A DNA stretch of 64,000 nt. It comes from Verpa conica (lineage: Eukaryota > Ascomycota > Pezizomycetes > Pezizales > Morchellaceae). Position numbers and translations under genes: made by a program. Under the pieces are notes generated by a model. That model was not told where the DNA came from. It worked only from the letters and a program-made list of their open reading frames with translations, and did not search any database. The first letter of the stretch is position 1, and each line of letters opens with the position of its first letter. The stretch covers positions 372,001 through 436,000 of the forward strand of contig JAUFSD010000022.1 in the NCBI GenBank assembly GCA_033030425.1, in the 5' to 3' direction. This document shows positions 48,729 to 62,700 of this stretch, one piece after another.

Positions 48729-51077
48729 ATGCCACCAAACCAAGGTATATATCCCCAATTATAGGTCCCTATAATAATCTTAGTTAACAACTCTCTTAGC
48801 CACAAATGGCCGCGGCTATCAGGTATTTACCACACTGAGAGATCTCCAGAGGAAATATAGCCGAGACAAGGATGTGATCCGTACCACCTGGCTGTCACTC
48901 TCTCCTGAGCAGCGCAAAGAAGTTATCGTAGCCGGTTCAGCGGGTGGCGAATCGGGCTTCCTTAGCCATCCCAATGATGCTGTAAGCTATGATAGATCCC
49001 TCACGCTCTGCTGTGTATAGTATTAACACTGAAACAGAGTCTTGGGAGAGTACGTCACATTATCCCTGAGTTGAATCTGCGAGATTTACTCCCCGGAGAA
49101 GCCCTCCTCGACCTTCTCGAAACCCGCGCCACTACCCCTCTGACTGATATATACCCCACCGACGCACACTTTATGCGCACGTCCATGTACAATAACAACT
49201 TCTCCCACCACACTGGCCGCAAGTCTGGAGCGGTAACCATGTTTACTGAGGAAGACAGTTGGGGCCAAGGCTTTGAGCTCACATTAGGGGCACCCCAAAA
49301 CATGCTCAGCGAACTTATTAGAATGGGGAAGGGGTGCGTGATCCCTGAGAACGAAGGATTTATGATACTCGAGCGCCAGGTCTACATTTACACACTCTTA
49401 TCCATTCTTGTGGATGATATCCTAGACATGAAGCGTCGCATCGAGGATCCAGACGCATACAAGCGGCTGCCAAAGCGGACAAGACCTAGTCTCCAGCAAT
49501 CTACATTTCTTACCCCCGAGGGCTCTGGTGTAAATAAATCTAAACAAAAAGCTCGTCCCAGCGAACCGGCAAAAAAACCTACCCGTACTCTTACTCGGGA
49601 AGCACAACTCTCCCGTCTCGCTGCTGATGCTCATGCTGCTCTTCTATCGACAGAAGACCATATCTCCCTCCTTCGTGAGGAACCACTCTACCTGTCCCAT
49701 ACAGCCTCTCACTTCTTCTTTTCTACCCCTGGCGTAGTCCCCGACAATGCGGGCATCACGGAGTTAATAAACACTGCTTCGACTGCCACCACTGCCGTCT
49801 TGGAGTTGTTAAATGATGCGTACACCGCAAACGCATACTGGCGCTATATCTCTACCCTCACTTCCACACATCCTGCCCTAACTACCGAAATCTGGGAAAC
49901 ATGTAACCAGGAGCTCCTCCGTGCAAGAAGAGTCTTCCGTCGGTTCGTAACCACAGAACAAAAATACACAAAGTACTTTGTCCGTACCTCTCAAACAAAT
50001 TCTGAAACAAATGTCCCGCCGTATTTGGCGTTTAAGGCGCCGTTGGAAACAATACCAAAGAAGGCACAATTCACGTTGTGGATTCTCTCACTTGCAGATA
50101 CTACACCACTTGCTTATAATGAGGTCTCGGTGCTCTTAAAGCAGATGGATGAGTTTGTTGAGCGAGTTCCGGCTGCCCGCGAGAATATTTCTGAGCGTAT
50201 GGGTGATGCACTTGCTGATATTACTGTTATTACTGCGTTCATGGAGCGATTTCGAGCTGTTTTAGGGCCGTCAAAGGGAGAGTCGGAGTTTTTGATTCGG
50301 ATGGAGAATAGAGAGGAGGAGTTGAGGGAAATATGGAAGGGCGTGGATCTAGCGGAGTGGGTGTGGCCAGTTGATAATCTAAAAGGGAAGGAGGCTGCGG
50401 TTGGGTTTTGGAGGGCTGTTGAGACAGAGCTAGAGGGGGGGTTAGAAAAAGTATTCGAGAAGGTGTTAGAAAGGTGTATAGAGAATTTAACAGGGAAGAC
50501 AGAGGGACCCTTGAAACTAGAGGAGCCTGTAAAGGTAGAGGAAATTGAGGTATGTTTGCTTCATATGATGTCACTCGGTCTGGCAAAGCTAACTAATGTT
50601 GCAATACAGGCAAGTAAAGCTGAAGAAGTCAATACTCCAACAATACTCGAGGGAACTTTGGGGCCTACCGAATCTACTATAACCCCTACTACACGTAAAT
50701 CAAAAAAAATACCCACAACTTCCACAGTCACCCTTCACACTCCTGATACTCCTGCTACTACTATTAAAGCACCCCCTGCCGCACTCAAAACATTCCGCAA
50801 GCTCTTCCGTTCTGATTCTAGTAGTGGTGGTGGCGGTATTCCATGGTCTGCATTTACTTCAGCTATGACAAGTATCGGGTTCAGTGTTGAGAGTATTGGT
50901 GGGAGTGTCGCGAGATTCCGGCCTCCCGAGAGTGCTATGAAGGGATGGTACCCGGTTAACCTTCATAGACCCCATCCAAGTGATAGATTTGAAGGGTGGT
51001 CTTTGTTGAAGCTAAAGAAGAGACTGGGGAGATGTTATGGATGGGAGGCGGAGACGTTTGTGGCAGGGAAAAGGTAG
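48729..51077 (+). CDS. uncharacterised fungal protein with possible HicA-like C-terminal domain
   Basis: Three exons, 48729-48744, 48800-48981, 49038-51077, about 745 residues, phases consistent (introns 55 and 56 bp). Residues 10-65 (YQVFTTLRDLQRKYSRDKD and onward) and 67-190 form a conserved-looking N-terminal region including MLSELIRMGKGCVIPENEGF and ERQVYIYTLLSILVDDILD. A helical middle follows. The last 80 residues (from about 666) read IPWSAFTSAMTSIGF, GGSVARFRPP, VNLHRPHPSDRF and KKRLGRCYGWEAETF. I recall this W-F-M-GF-GGS-F-HRPHP-RLGRRFGW-TF pattern from many uncharacterised Pezizomycotina proteins; its order resembles the dsRBD-like HicA fold, without the HicA catalytic His after GS. 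That resemblance is inference. Function unknown. Confidence 0.85.
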
Positions 51078-53087
51078 TAAGGCGAAATACTATTTGTGAC
51101 TGGGGTTTAAGCTTGGATACTTAGCTATATCTTTGAACTTTGTAGAGTAAATTGAGTTGTTGGGTCGCTCCTTTTTACGATAGGCTTAGGATTTGAGTAT
51201 TGTAGTAATGCGTCATCCTTTACCCAGATGGTGTATTACATGTAGTAGCAGGCTAAACTTATCTACATGATAACAGGCGTTCTTTCCACAAAATTCTTTT
51301 CTAGATTTGATTATTTTTTCCCTTTTTTCTTATAAAAAAACGGGGAACCTATTGGAGGGAGGGGCAACAACAATCGGGGTAGTTTTTATGGAATAAATAC
51401 TTGCGAGTGTGTTTAGATGTACGTGTGAGCGAAGTGAACCCATATGGGCGGGGCGAAGCGGAGTGTTATCTAGTCATTCAGATCACCACACGACGGAAGG
51501 GGGGCAGGGAGAAAATACTTCGAGCAGAAGCAGGGAAGTACCTTTCTGGTATTATACCGCGAAATACGGGAAGAACGCCAGGGGCACCTCTCTAACATTT
51601 GTGAGTGCAGCGAGCCCTGAAGCACATGTTAGAGACCAGCACGGTCTAAGCTTTTTTCTACAAAATCTGGCACATGACAATTTCTTGAGGATATCAAGCA
51701 GTTCACTGCCCTGACACATACCCAATCACGCCTAGCACAGGCTAGGGTTGTATGTATGTACACTTATACTTCCGTCCCTCTATGAATTTAGAAGATAAGT
51801 ATAATATACATGTATTATAGATAAAGTAGGTCTAACGAGGTCATACATTCTCTACAGAAACAACACCTTTTAAAAACTAAAGGACCACCCAATATTACAT
51901 GTACTCTATACGATTTTTCTTGTGCTATCCACGTAGGCATACGATCAATTTAGCCCTAACCAGCGAGTCTTGGATAGCCTGCCTCTATGACTCCGCCTCA
52001 CATGACGAATCACCACATGCGGCGGGGCTACTCCCATAACTACAAACCACTGGTATCTTACAGCTAAAGAGAAACATATTCATTTTCCACCATAAAAAAT
52101 TACAGCCACTCTCTGTCAAGGCTGTTTACTACCGGAGACGAAATACCGCAGGTCTCTACTTAATAATAAAAAAATTTCCTTCAAGTGAGCTACCACATCA
52201 TTTATAATCACTCGATTCGTGTCACAGACTAACACCTTAGAAACAGCAGCTGATATTCCAGCTCCATAATCAATCAATATAAACCCACTCTGGAGTTATT
52301 TCTATCTCGTGTTATGGAATTATGACTATCCCTACCAAGAACTACATACCTAAGGTATAAGCTCATCAGCCCAACTGAGATATAGTCATATAGGCTTGAT
52401 ATGTGATACTTACGTATAAGATAAGTTTAGTTACATAAAAACTATGTCAAATTACCCTCCTCAACTCAGCCACGGCTCTAGAACTTTACTGTAGCAAGGT
52501 ACACTATTCTAGGCGATGCTCTAGTGCCCCTGAGTCTTTAAGACGGAGCTGATCCCGCTTTCTACATCTCTATAGGAAAGAAAATCCTAAGATAGCTGAC
52601 AAACTCAGGAACAAGATAATCATCATACGATTACCCGTAGATCATTTAAGCTTGTTGGGAAGACTAATCAATCCCTGCACGAGCCGAGGAGAATTCCGAT
52701 CTTTTCGTACAACCAAGCTTGGTGTTTCTCCTGGATTCGGCCTCCAAGCCCCAGGAACCGTTGGGGCCAAGGCATAGTGTACGTACTCAGCAATTTAACC
52801 CCATCGAACCATAATTGACATTGAACGAAGCCTTGAAGCAAATAGTCAAGTGTTTACTCAACAACGCAACGCTCGGACCCTGCCCAGCCAAGTGTCGGCG
52901 ATCAATCGGGTTAGCCCTTTCCTACGATGCAACAGAGCGAACAACACAGGGCAACCCCGCCAGAGCTCGTACATAAACTCCCCCCACCACCGGCAGAGAG
53001 TTTTGTTTCTTTACCTATCACCACTCCTCTACATCAGACCTCATCTGATCAATTGTATCTCCATCTCCCTATAAATAATCCTAAAAA
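51078..53087. other. intergenic AT-rich tract and ERG10 promoter
   Basis: Positions 51,300-52,700 are AT-rich and stop-rich with no supported gene. From about 52,800 the sequence is C-rich and A-rich leader-like, ending AATAATCCTAAAAA at the ERG10 ATG. No sterol-response site could be assigned with confidence. Confidence 0.55.
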
Positions 53088-54500
<1,413 letters not shown>

Positions 54501-54991
54501 ACAAAGCAGGCTTTACGTTTATAATACCTAAGAGGGAGACAGAATATTTTAAATATGATTTTAGTTTTCTAAAATAAAAAGTGTATCATGACTCTGGCCT
54601 ATGCGAACGGTGCATTGTTTCCATTTTATAACAGCTTAGCCCATATATTCATGAAATATCACGTGGTACCATTTAATGTATCCAGTTCAAACCACGCTTC
54701 TAAAGTAGATTCCAGGCTTAGGTGGCCTTTTGTGAAACATAGAGTCTCTTTGGGGGACTCTGGGAAATTCTAACCATACTAACTTGGGCAAATTGGGTCC
54801 ACCTCAGATTAGACCCCTTGGATTGGCTATTTCCCTGTAGCCACATTCATTCCAATTGAAGGGAAACCCTTGGTTATTTAACCTCTACACCTACGCAAAA
54901 GAAAGTTTTATCTACACAAAGGCTTTCACCTCAAGGGTATCACGAAGATATGAATTCCACAAATTCTACTACTACTATGGATGAAATTTAT
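54501..54991. other. convergent ERG10-SES1 3' flanks
   Basis: Sequence between two convergent stops; AT-rich just after ERG10 with AATAAA-like A/T runs. No gene seen. Confidence 0.6.
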
Positions 54992-56752
54992 TTATTTCGT
55001 ACTCTTGGCAGCCTCAGCTTTAGGAGCCTTCGGTTTCGCTCCACCCTTACGCAATGAAGTGCTGTTGGTGGAGAGCTCCTTGGAGAAGGGGATAAATTCG
55101 GGGGCACCGGGGATGTATTTCCGGAGCGGCTCGGGGATGGTCATACCCTAATTTCATCAGTACCCATCCATTAAGAAAAAATAGAGTAGTAGTAGATTTT
55201 CTTCTCTTCTTACCTCTTCAGTCTGGTAATTCTCCATTAAACAACACAGGGCCCTCTCTGTCGCGCACAGAGTTGAGTTCAAGCAATGAACGTACTTTTT
55301 GCTTGCTTCGGTTTGGGTCTTTGTTCCATAGCGGATCTCGAGGTTGCGTGATTGGTAGTCGGTACAATTTGAGCAGGAGACGAGTTCTTTGTATTCTCCT
55401 TGGAACGGGAACCACGCCTCGAGATCGTATTTTTTGGCGGCGGCATTATTGAGTGCGCCAGAAACAATAGCTACGATGCGGTAGGGAATTCCAAGAGACT
55501 TATAGAATTCTTCAGAGTAGGAGATCATCTTGTCGAATTCCTCCCAAGACTTTTCGGGTTCTGTAATGACGAATTGTTCGACCTATGGGGGTGTCAGCGT
55601 AGGTAATAATTAGGAGAACGGGGAAGGAGGACCTTTTCAAACTGGTGGACACGGAAAATACCCCACGCATCCTTCCCATGCGCACCAGCCTCACGACGAT
55701 AACAAGTAGAGAAGCCCGCGTAGTGAATTGGCAAATCCTTACCCATCAACCACTCTTCCGCATGCAGTGCAGAAATCGGCTGCTCGGAGGTCGCAATAAG
55801 GTATTTGTCGTTCTTCTCCTCTCCATCAACGACTTTGTAAAGCTCCTCGTCAAACTGTTCTAGCTGAGCCGTCTTGGCCATCATATCCTTGAGCATGAAC
55901 TGGGGGGTCTGGAGTGGTGTGTAGCCCTTCTCGGAAAGGAACTCGAGACCATAATTGATGAGCGCCTGGTTGAGGAACACTCCCCAACGCTTCAGGAAGT
56001 AGCCGCGGTGGCCAACAACCTTGACACCACGCTCAGCTTCATAGCCATCAAGACGAGTGAGAACATCATGGTGAGAGAGGCATTCTCTTTTCTCGACTTT
56101 GGCACCTTCTGGAGCCCAGGTGCGGATTAATTCATTGTCGTCCTAGTTTGTGCGTCAGATTAGCGAAATACAGTTTGGAGAGAAGAGATAAGGACCTCAT
56201 TGTTGCTGAGTGGTACACTATCATGGACCAAGTTTCCGATGGTACCCAATTTTAAGTTAAGGGATTTCTCTTTCTCGAGGGCGAGGGACTCCAGGTCCTT
56301 CTTCTCGGTTTCGAGCTTGGCTTTTTTGTCGAGAAGCTCAGTGGCATCTTCTTTCGCCTATGGCTAAGATTAGCCGTATTGCAGGTGATGGATCCAGGCC
56401 AGAGAAACCTGAAGACCACTAGGCGGAGCTTTCTATACCTTCTTCTTTGCTCCAATCTCCTTTTGGTTGGCATTGATCTCGCGCCCCTTCTGGTCAACAT
56501 TATATCTTGCTACAAGCCAACCACAAGTCAGTAAGCTTACAAACCTCTCTCCACTACCGCAGAAACCACTGTAGAGAAGAAAGAAAAGAAGAAAAAGGAA
56601 ATAAATTATGTTCCCTCACCGACTCTAGCCTCCTCAAACAGGGCAATAACCTCATCAACAGCTTCAACAGGGGCGTGTCGACGGCGCTGACTCTCACGAA
56701 TCACCTCCGGATTCCCACCCCTTGACTCGATAAAGCTAAGAACGTCGAGCAT
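54992..56752 (-). CDS. SES1: cytosolic seryl-tRNA synthetase
   Basis: Charges tRNA-Ser. Six exons: 56752-56620, 56509-56439, 56357-56196, 56142-55633, 55582-55214, 55147-54992, giving 466 residues, near yeast Ses1. The N-terminus [19 protein letters not shown] is the standard eukaryotic SerRS start, followed by the tRNA-binding coiled-coil arm (about residues 40-105). Class II motifs are present: the motif 1 region [13 protein letters not shown], the serine/ATP pocket [16 protein letters not shown], motif 2 [20 protein letters not shown] and motif 3 with [20 protein letters not shown] basic Lys/Ala-rich tail as in other fungal cytosolic enzymes ends the protein. Introns 3 and 4 use GTCCTT and GTCCTC donors, very unlike the GTRNGY donors elsewhere, yet conserved sequence across both joints (SNNE-DDNEL and HQFEK-VEQF) leaves no other placement. 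Confidence 0.97.
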
Positions 56753-57521
56753 GATGATTCTGTATTCCTGTTGATCGAGAAGAGTTGACAAGAATAAGAA
56801 AATAAACTGTTTACACGCGAGTTGACGTGCTGTGGTTGGGTCGAGATGTCGAAACGGAAGGCGGGGGAGGGGTATCAAACATTTTGATTTGGACTGGCGA
56901 GATAAGTTGATCCTGTGGGTTAGGGTTACATGGGTTCATCGTGAGTCACTCGCTATGACAGCAGAAACCAAATATAAATGAATGGTACATGCAACCGAAT
57001 ATAAACCTACCAAACACAAGGTACATCTTCTGTTGAATCATACAGCCTTAAGATATTCATAGCCCTTCCAGGTAGAGAGTACTCCTTTTAATCCACTCAC
57101 CCCTTTCACCATAGAGTCTAGCTTCAATAACTCTTAAATAACTCCTCCCTACCAGGCTCCGTGTATTATGATTGATCAACCAATCGACCTCCCCCCCCAT
57201 CAATAGCTGAATAAATACTTCCACATAAAAGCCTATATACTAATACTCAGAAGGGGTAGATATTTTATAAATAATTTTCTACAGAGAAAAATTATCATAC
57301 CACCTAAGTATAGCAAATATATAGCAAGAAACATAGAAGCTAGGTTGCCTCGGATTTCTTTATTATACAATATTACTCGCTGCTTCAGCAAGCGACTTTG
57401 GAAGAACAAAAGCCACATTCAAGTGGCTTTGTGCCTACAGAAATCTACCCTATAGGGAGATGAGGCCATACCGATACATGCTTCCCTAACTATTAGACCA
57501 AAAACCCCCTAAGCCATTACT
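56753..57521. other. intergenic between SES1 and the ECD-like gene
   Basis: SES1 promoter followed by AT-rich 3' flank of the ECD-like gene; no coding frame supported. Confidence 0.55.
56920..56928. promoter_or_regulatory. telobox-like TTAGGGTTA upstream of SES1
   Basis: TTAGGGTTA about 170 bp upstream of the SES1 ATG. TTAGGG-type sites bind Tbf1/TRF-like Myb proteins and in some yeasts sit in promoters of translation genes. A regulatory role here is inferred from position only. Confidence 0.3.
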
Positions 57522-59402
57522 TCATTCTCTTCTCCCCACCTCTTTACTCTCCAATTCCCCTTCCCGATCGCCTTCATCTCTCGGCAAGCCCATCCCCATC
57601 CTCGCCAACAAGTTCCCCCCAGGACCTGCTAATCCACCCTGCCCCTTAAAGCTCTCTAGCATATTCGCGGCCAGTGTGTAATCTATATCCACCTCTCTAT
57701 CTTCATCTTCATCCTCATCACTATCACTATCACCCACTTCTTTTATCCTTTGCTTTTGAGGTGCAGTATTTTCCAGTGCACCGGCCTCCCGCAACTCAGT
57801 CTCGACACGATCCATTACTTTCCGGATCTCCGCTTCTTCATTTTCGCCATCTAGAGAAGAAGGCATCCCCATCATCTCCCTCATCATCTTCTCAAATTCC
57901 ACCTCATCAAATGAAACTTCTCTATCTTCCCCTTCCTCGTCGTCCTCACCCTCATTATCGTCGTCGTCCGAGTCGTCATCCAAATCGGAGTCATTGTCAA
58001 CATCCATATCATCTCCCACCTCTGCACCATCTAACCCTGCAGAGTCATCATTCAAGAACGCCTCAAATCTCTCTACCATCCTCTTCAAATTCTCCTCGGC
58101 ACCCTTGTCCCCCCAGCCTGACTCATTCTGTGTACCCTTATGACCAGGCTTGCCTTGCAGCGTGTGTTCAAATTCGGCATAGTCGATATCTAACCATTCT
58201 TCACTATCTATATCTTTAGACCACGTTGCGATTTCCTCGTCATTTGGAAGCGGCACTGTTTTGGTTCCTAGTGTAGTAAGGAGATTCTGGATGGACTTTA
58301 CTGTCTTTTTCCTACTTGGAGATGATAACTGGGGGGCCGCAGCATCAGAAAGAAGCATCTCAAACCCACAGGTGAGTTTCATGCCTATGTCAGCTGCGTT
58401 GAATCTTTTACTGCCTTCAGGTGGTAGCTTAAACCCACTACTCGGGGGAGGTGTAAACTCTTGTCCTTTCAGTTGTGCGTATAGGACTTTTGTAAACTTT
58501 ACGCTTATAGTCACATCATCTCCAGGCTTAAACTTCTCCATCGTATTCAACGCTTTTAGACTAATTGGATCACGGAGATAGAACGCCTCTACCGCCGCCG
58601 CAATTGAAGATGGTTGTGTATGGAGGATATACGCAACAGTGCGAGGAAGTGTGAGAATTGTATGATGGATATTCTGCAGTATTGTGGAGGGGTAACGCGA
58701 GATGCGGTAGAAGGCTTCTTCCTCGACGAGGCGGATGCGGGAGAGGAGTTTTGAGGGTGTAGATGACGAGGTGTATTTAGTGATTGTAGTGAGAGCTTCG
58801 GAGAGTGTGAGTGGGCGGGAGATTGGGACTGTACGCGAAGGGGTGGTAGTGGCTGTGGGGTTGGCGGCAGAGAGGGGAATTATTAAGAGGTTCGAAGAAT
58901 TAATCCAAACTCGGTAGTCTGCTATTTCAGGGTTGAGCCATTTTGGTAGAGCATTGGCAGCTTCGATGAGTAAGAATTCGCCATCGGTATCATAAACTCT
59001 ACATTATATATTAGAAACTATGATTTAATATTTTAGAGGTGTTTGATAGTAGTACCGTATCCACAAATCTGAAAACTTCCCACTCAGCTCTCGTAGCATC
59101 CAAACGATAAACCATTCATCATCCACTGAATCTCCATACTCGGTTCTTCCCTGTAGGCACCATGTCCCCTCTGGCTTCCTCTCCACCAATTCCAGTGAAA
59201 ATCCCTCTCGTTGCCAAATATAACCTTCGGTCCATTTCCCAGCTAGCTCCTCAGCTAGTCCCTTGACTGTCTCGAGTCGTGTCCGCGCGGAAGCTGAATC
59301 AGTGACGAAGATGGCATATTCCATACAATCATCTGGGAGTGTCCGATTCGGAATGCCCTGGAACTCACCGAAGCCGGGTGTGAAGGGATCCGGGGAATGC
59401 AT
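57522..59402 (-). CDS. Ecdysoneless/SGT1-family (ECD) protein
   Basis: Member of the ECD family (SGT1 / human ECD, Pfam SGT1), linked to transcription, splicing and protein stability; it is unrelated to the yeast Skp1-cochaperone Sgt1. Two exons, 59402-59056 and 58998-57522, 607 residues. The start gives MHSPDPFTPGFGEFQG, then DDCMEYAIFV, a typical family opening. The joint restores FSDLWIRVYDTDGEFLLIEA, followed by ANALPKWLNPE and VWINSSNLLIIP, all characteristic. The C-terminal third has a long Asp/Glu run (about residues 445-490) and a WLDIDYAEFE block. The gene diverges from LYS2 with 313 bp between starts. Family confidence is high; the precise cellular role in fungi is not established by the sequence. 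Confidence 0.92.
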
Positions 59403-59715
59403 TGATTCGAATTAAGAGTTTCCGTGGAGTTTTCCCAATAACCCACTATATTCCAACGTATGACGTTAGGGTGAGTGGGGTGGATAAGAGTTTACCCGGC
59501 CTCTCTTCACATGCAGTCACTCGTGTAGTGGGGGACAAAACTAGTGCATCTTGGCATCACAGGGCTCAATTACGTCTACGCGGAACTGCAATGTGGGGCA
59601 ACACCCACAGGGGGAGAAAAAACCTCAAGAGTGGGAGTCATAGCTATCTTGCACAAAACCCCCCTTCTCCACTGCCTCTAATTCAATTCCTATGAACAAT
59701 TGAGCTACTGGTACA
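59403..59715. promoter_or_regulatory. shared ECD-LYS2 promoter with a Gcn4-type half site
   Basis: A 313 bp divergent promoter. GAGTCAT at 59635-59641 is the reverse complement of ATGACTC, the core bound by Gcn4/CpcA, the general amino-acid control activator. It lies about 75 bp upstream of the LYS2 ATG, fitting a lysine-synthesis gene. One seven-base match is weak evidence by itself. Confidence 0.35.
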
Positions 59716-62700
59716 ATGACTTCACAGGACTCTCTAGAAGCTCGTCTCGCGCGCTGGGAAGAGCGCTTGCGCTCCCTCACTACACAGTCCCTCACAACTG
59801 ATTATGTCAGACCGGACCCACCCCGCATTGTTGAAGCCGTGCACTCGGTGGTTGTTCCAGAGTCTATTAGACTTGCACTACTACAGCTAGGGATTCTGGA
59901 CGGGAGCAATCCAATTTCACCGTTTACGGTGTTGTTGGCTGCGTTTGCTACTTTAGCATTCAGGTTGACAGGTGATGAAGATATCTCTGTGGGGACTACT
60001 GCGGAAAGTAAAGAGCCGTTTGTTCTACGTATGCCGGTGACTCCTCAAACTACGTTTGTAGAGCTTTTGAAGTCTGTGAAGCAGGTTTGTAAATACTATT
60101 CCTAAAACCTACAATTAATATGTGCTAATTTATTTCGTCTGATAGCTCGAAACTCAAGGTGCTGCAGACTCAGTACCCTTTACACAATTAATCAGCTACC
60201 TCCAACAAAAGACTAAATCTTCCACACCTCCTTGTCTCTACCATTTATCCTTCTATCATGCTCCTGACGCTCCAAGCAAGCAATTCCTCTCGTCTCACGA
60301 AAACACGACTGATCTTTCTATTTACGTTGAGCTCTCTGCCCCCCCTACATCCGCATCCCTTCGTTATATTCCGCAAATACCAGAGATCACCTTGCGTGCG
60401 CATTACAATCAACTCATTTTCTCCACCAAGCGCATCTCATTCATTCTTGAGCAGCTCCTACAGGTCGTTCAAGTCGGTGCAAAGAACCCTGAGATCACAA
60501 TCTCTTCTATCCCCCTACAAACTCCAGAACAAGAAAAAATACTCCCTGACCCACGGGCAAATCTTAATTGGGGTAACTTCCGCGGCGCAATTCATGATAT
60601 CTTTTCTGCGAATGCCAAGAAGCATCCAGACAGAGAGTGTGTCGTTGAGACTGCCGGTATATACGATGAAAATAGCAAGACCAAAGTCTTCACGTATAAG
60701 CATATTGATGAAGCGTCAAACATCCTTGCTCATCATTTCGTTACGAAGGGTGTTAAGCGTGGTGATGTTGTTATGGTCTATGCTCACCGTGGTGTAGACC
60801 TCGTCGTTGCAGTTATGGGAGTTCTTAAAGCCGGTGCTACTTTCTCGGTCATTGACCCTGCATACCCACCCGCTCGCCAAAATATCTACCTCCAGGTCGC
60901 GCAGCCGCGTGCCTTAGTAGTTATCGCGAAGGCTGGCAAGCTTAGTAGCTTGGTCCGCGAATACCTTTCCAATGAGCTTGATATTCTTACGGAAGTCCCT
61001 GCACTCGCAATAAAAGCCGATGGAACACTTATCGGAGGAGAGATAAATGGGAATGATGTACTGTCTGAGCAAGTGGCCCTCAAAGAACAAGGAACTGGCA
61101 TAATTGTTGGCCCTGACTCAACACCAACACTTTCATTCACCTCTGGGTCTGAAGGTATTCCCAAGGGTGTCCGAGGCCGCCACTTTTCTTTAACTTATTA
61201 CTTCCCCTGGATGGCGGAGACCTTCGGACTTTCCGAAAATGACCGCTTCACAATGTTGTCTGGAATCGCCCATGATCCTATCCAGCGTGATATCTTCACT
61301 CCCCTCTTCCTCGGCGCTAGATTGCTCGTCCCCACTGCAGATGACATTGGTACTCCAGGGCGATTGGCAGAGTGGATGGACGAGAATGGGGCCACCATCA
61401 CTCATCTCACACCCGCCATGGGTCAACTCCTCTCAGCGCAAGCTACACGCCCCATCCCCTCCCTCCACCACGCCTTCTTTGTCGGTGATGTCCTCACAAA
61501 ACGTGATTGTCTTCGTCTCCAGTCCCTTGCAAGGAATGTGGCGGTGGTAAATATGTACGGTACCACCGAGACCCAACGTGCGGTATCATACTATGAAGTT
61601 CCATCTCTTAATAAGAATGCGACCTTCTCACAAAGCCAGAAGGACGTCATCCCGGCGGGTAAGGGCATGCTAGATGTGCAACTTCTTGTCGTTAATCGTC
61701 ACGACCGCACACAGATATGTGGCGTTGGGGAAATAGGAGAGATCTATGTTCGCGCTGGTGGGCTTGCAGAGGGGTATCTTAAACTCCCGGATATGACGGC
61801 TACCAAGTTTATCAAGAACTGGTACCTCAGTGAGGACCATTGGGCCCAGACCAACTCGGGGGCAGAAGAGTGGAGAGAGTTCTTTATGGGACCACGAGAT
61901 AGGCTTTATAGAACAGGTGATCTGGGGCGTTATACTCCTGATGGAAACGTCGAGTGTTCAGGGCGGGCAGACGACCAAGTTAAGATCAGAGGCTTCAGAA
62001 TCGAGCTCGGGGAAATTGATACACACTTATCGCAGCACCCCCTAGTGAGGGAAAATGTGACTCTTGTTCGAAGAGATAAGGATGAGGAGCCGACATTGGT
62101 GTCTTATATTGTTCCGCTACAGACAGGGGAGCTTGACGGCCTCATGTCAGCTGATGAAACCGCTGGCGAAGACGATGAGATTGTTAAAGGACTTAGAAAG
62201 TACAGGAGGTTGATCCGTGAGATTAGAGAGTACCTGAAAGGTCGTCTTCCATCTTACGCAGTACCTACTGTTGTAGTTCCATTGAACCGCCTACCACTCA
62301 ACCCTAACGGAAAAATCGATAAGCCGGCTCTCCCCTTCCCAGATACAGCACAGCTCTCTGCTGCTCTGCGTAAACGCCGTACAAAAGCTACGGTTAATGA
62401 AGAGGAGGAGGATGATGAAACTGAGGGAGCTTTGACGACAGTTCAGAAAGAGCTTCGTGATATTTGGCAGGGCTTGCTCACACACTCTGGAGAGACTATA
62501 ATACCGGAATCAAACTTTTTCGATCTTGGAGGCCATTCGATCCTTGCCACTCGTATGATCTTTGAGGTGCGGAAGAAGTTTGTGACTGATGTTGCGCTCG
62601 GTGCTATTTTCAAGTATCCTACTCTTGGAGCCCTAGCTGCAGAAATTGAGAGATTGAAGGGTCGTGGGGAACTTGCAATCCAGCAGCTTGCTGGGGGAGA

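Noticed and set aside
57674..58219. 181-codon plus-strand frame rich in His/Pro/Leu
   Set aside because: Complement of the Asp/Glu-rich part of the ECD-like gene; composition is explained by that.
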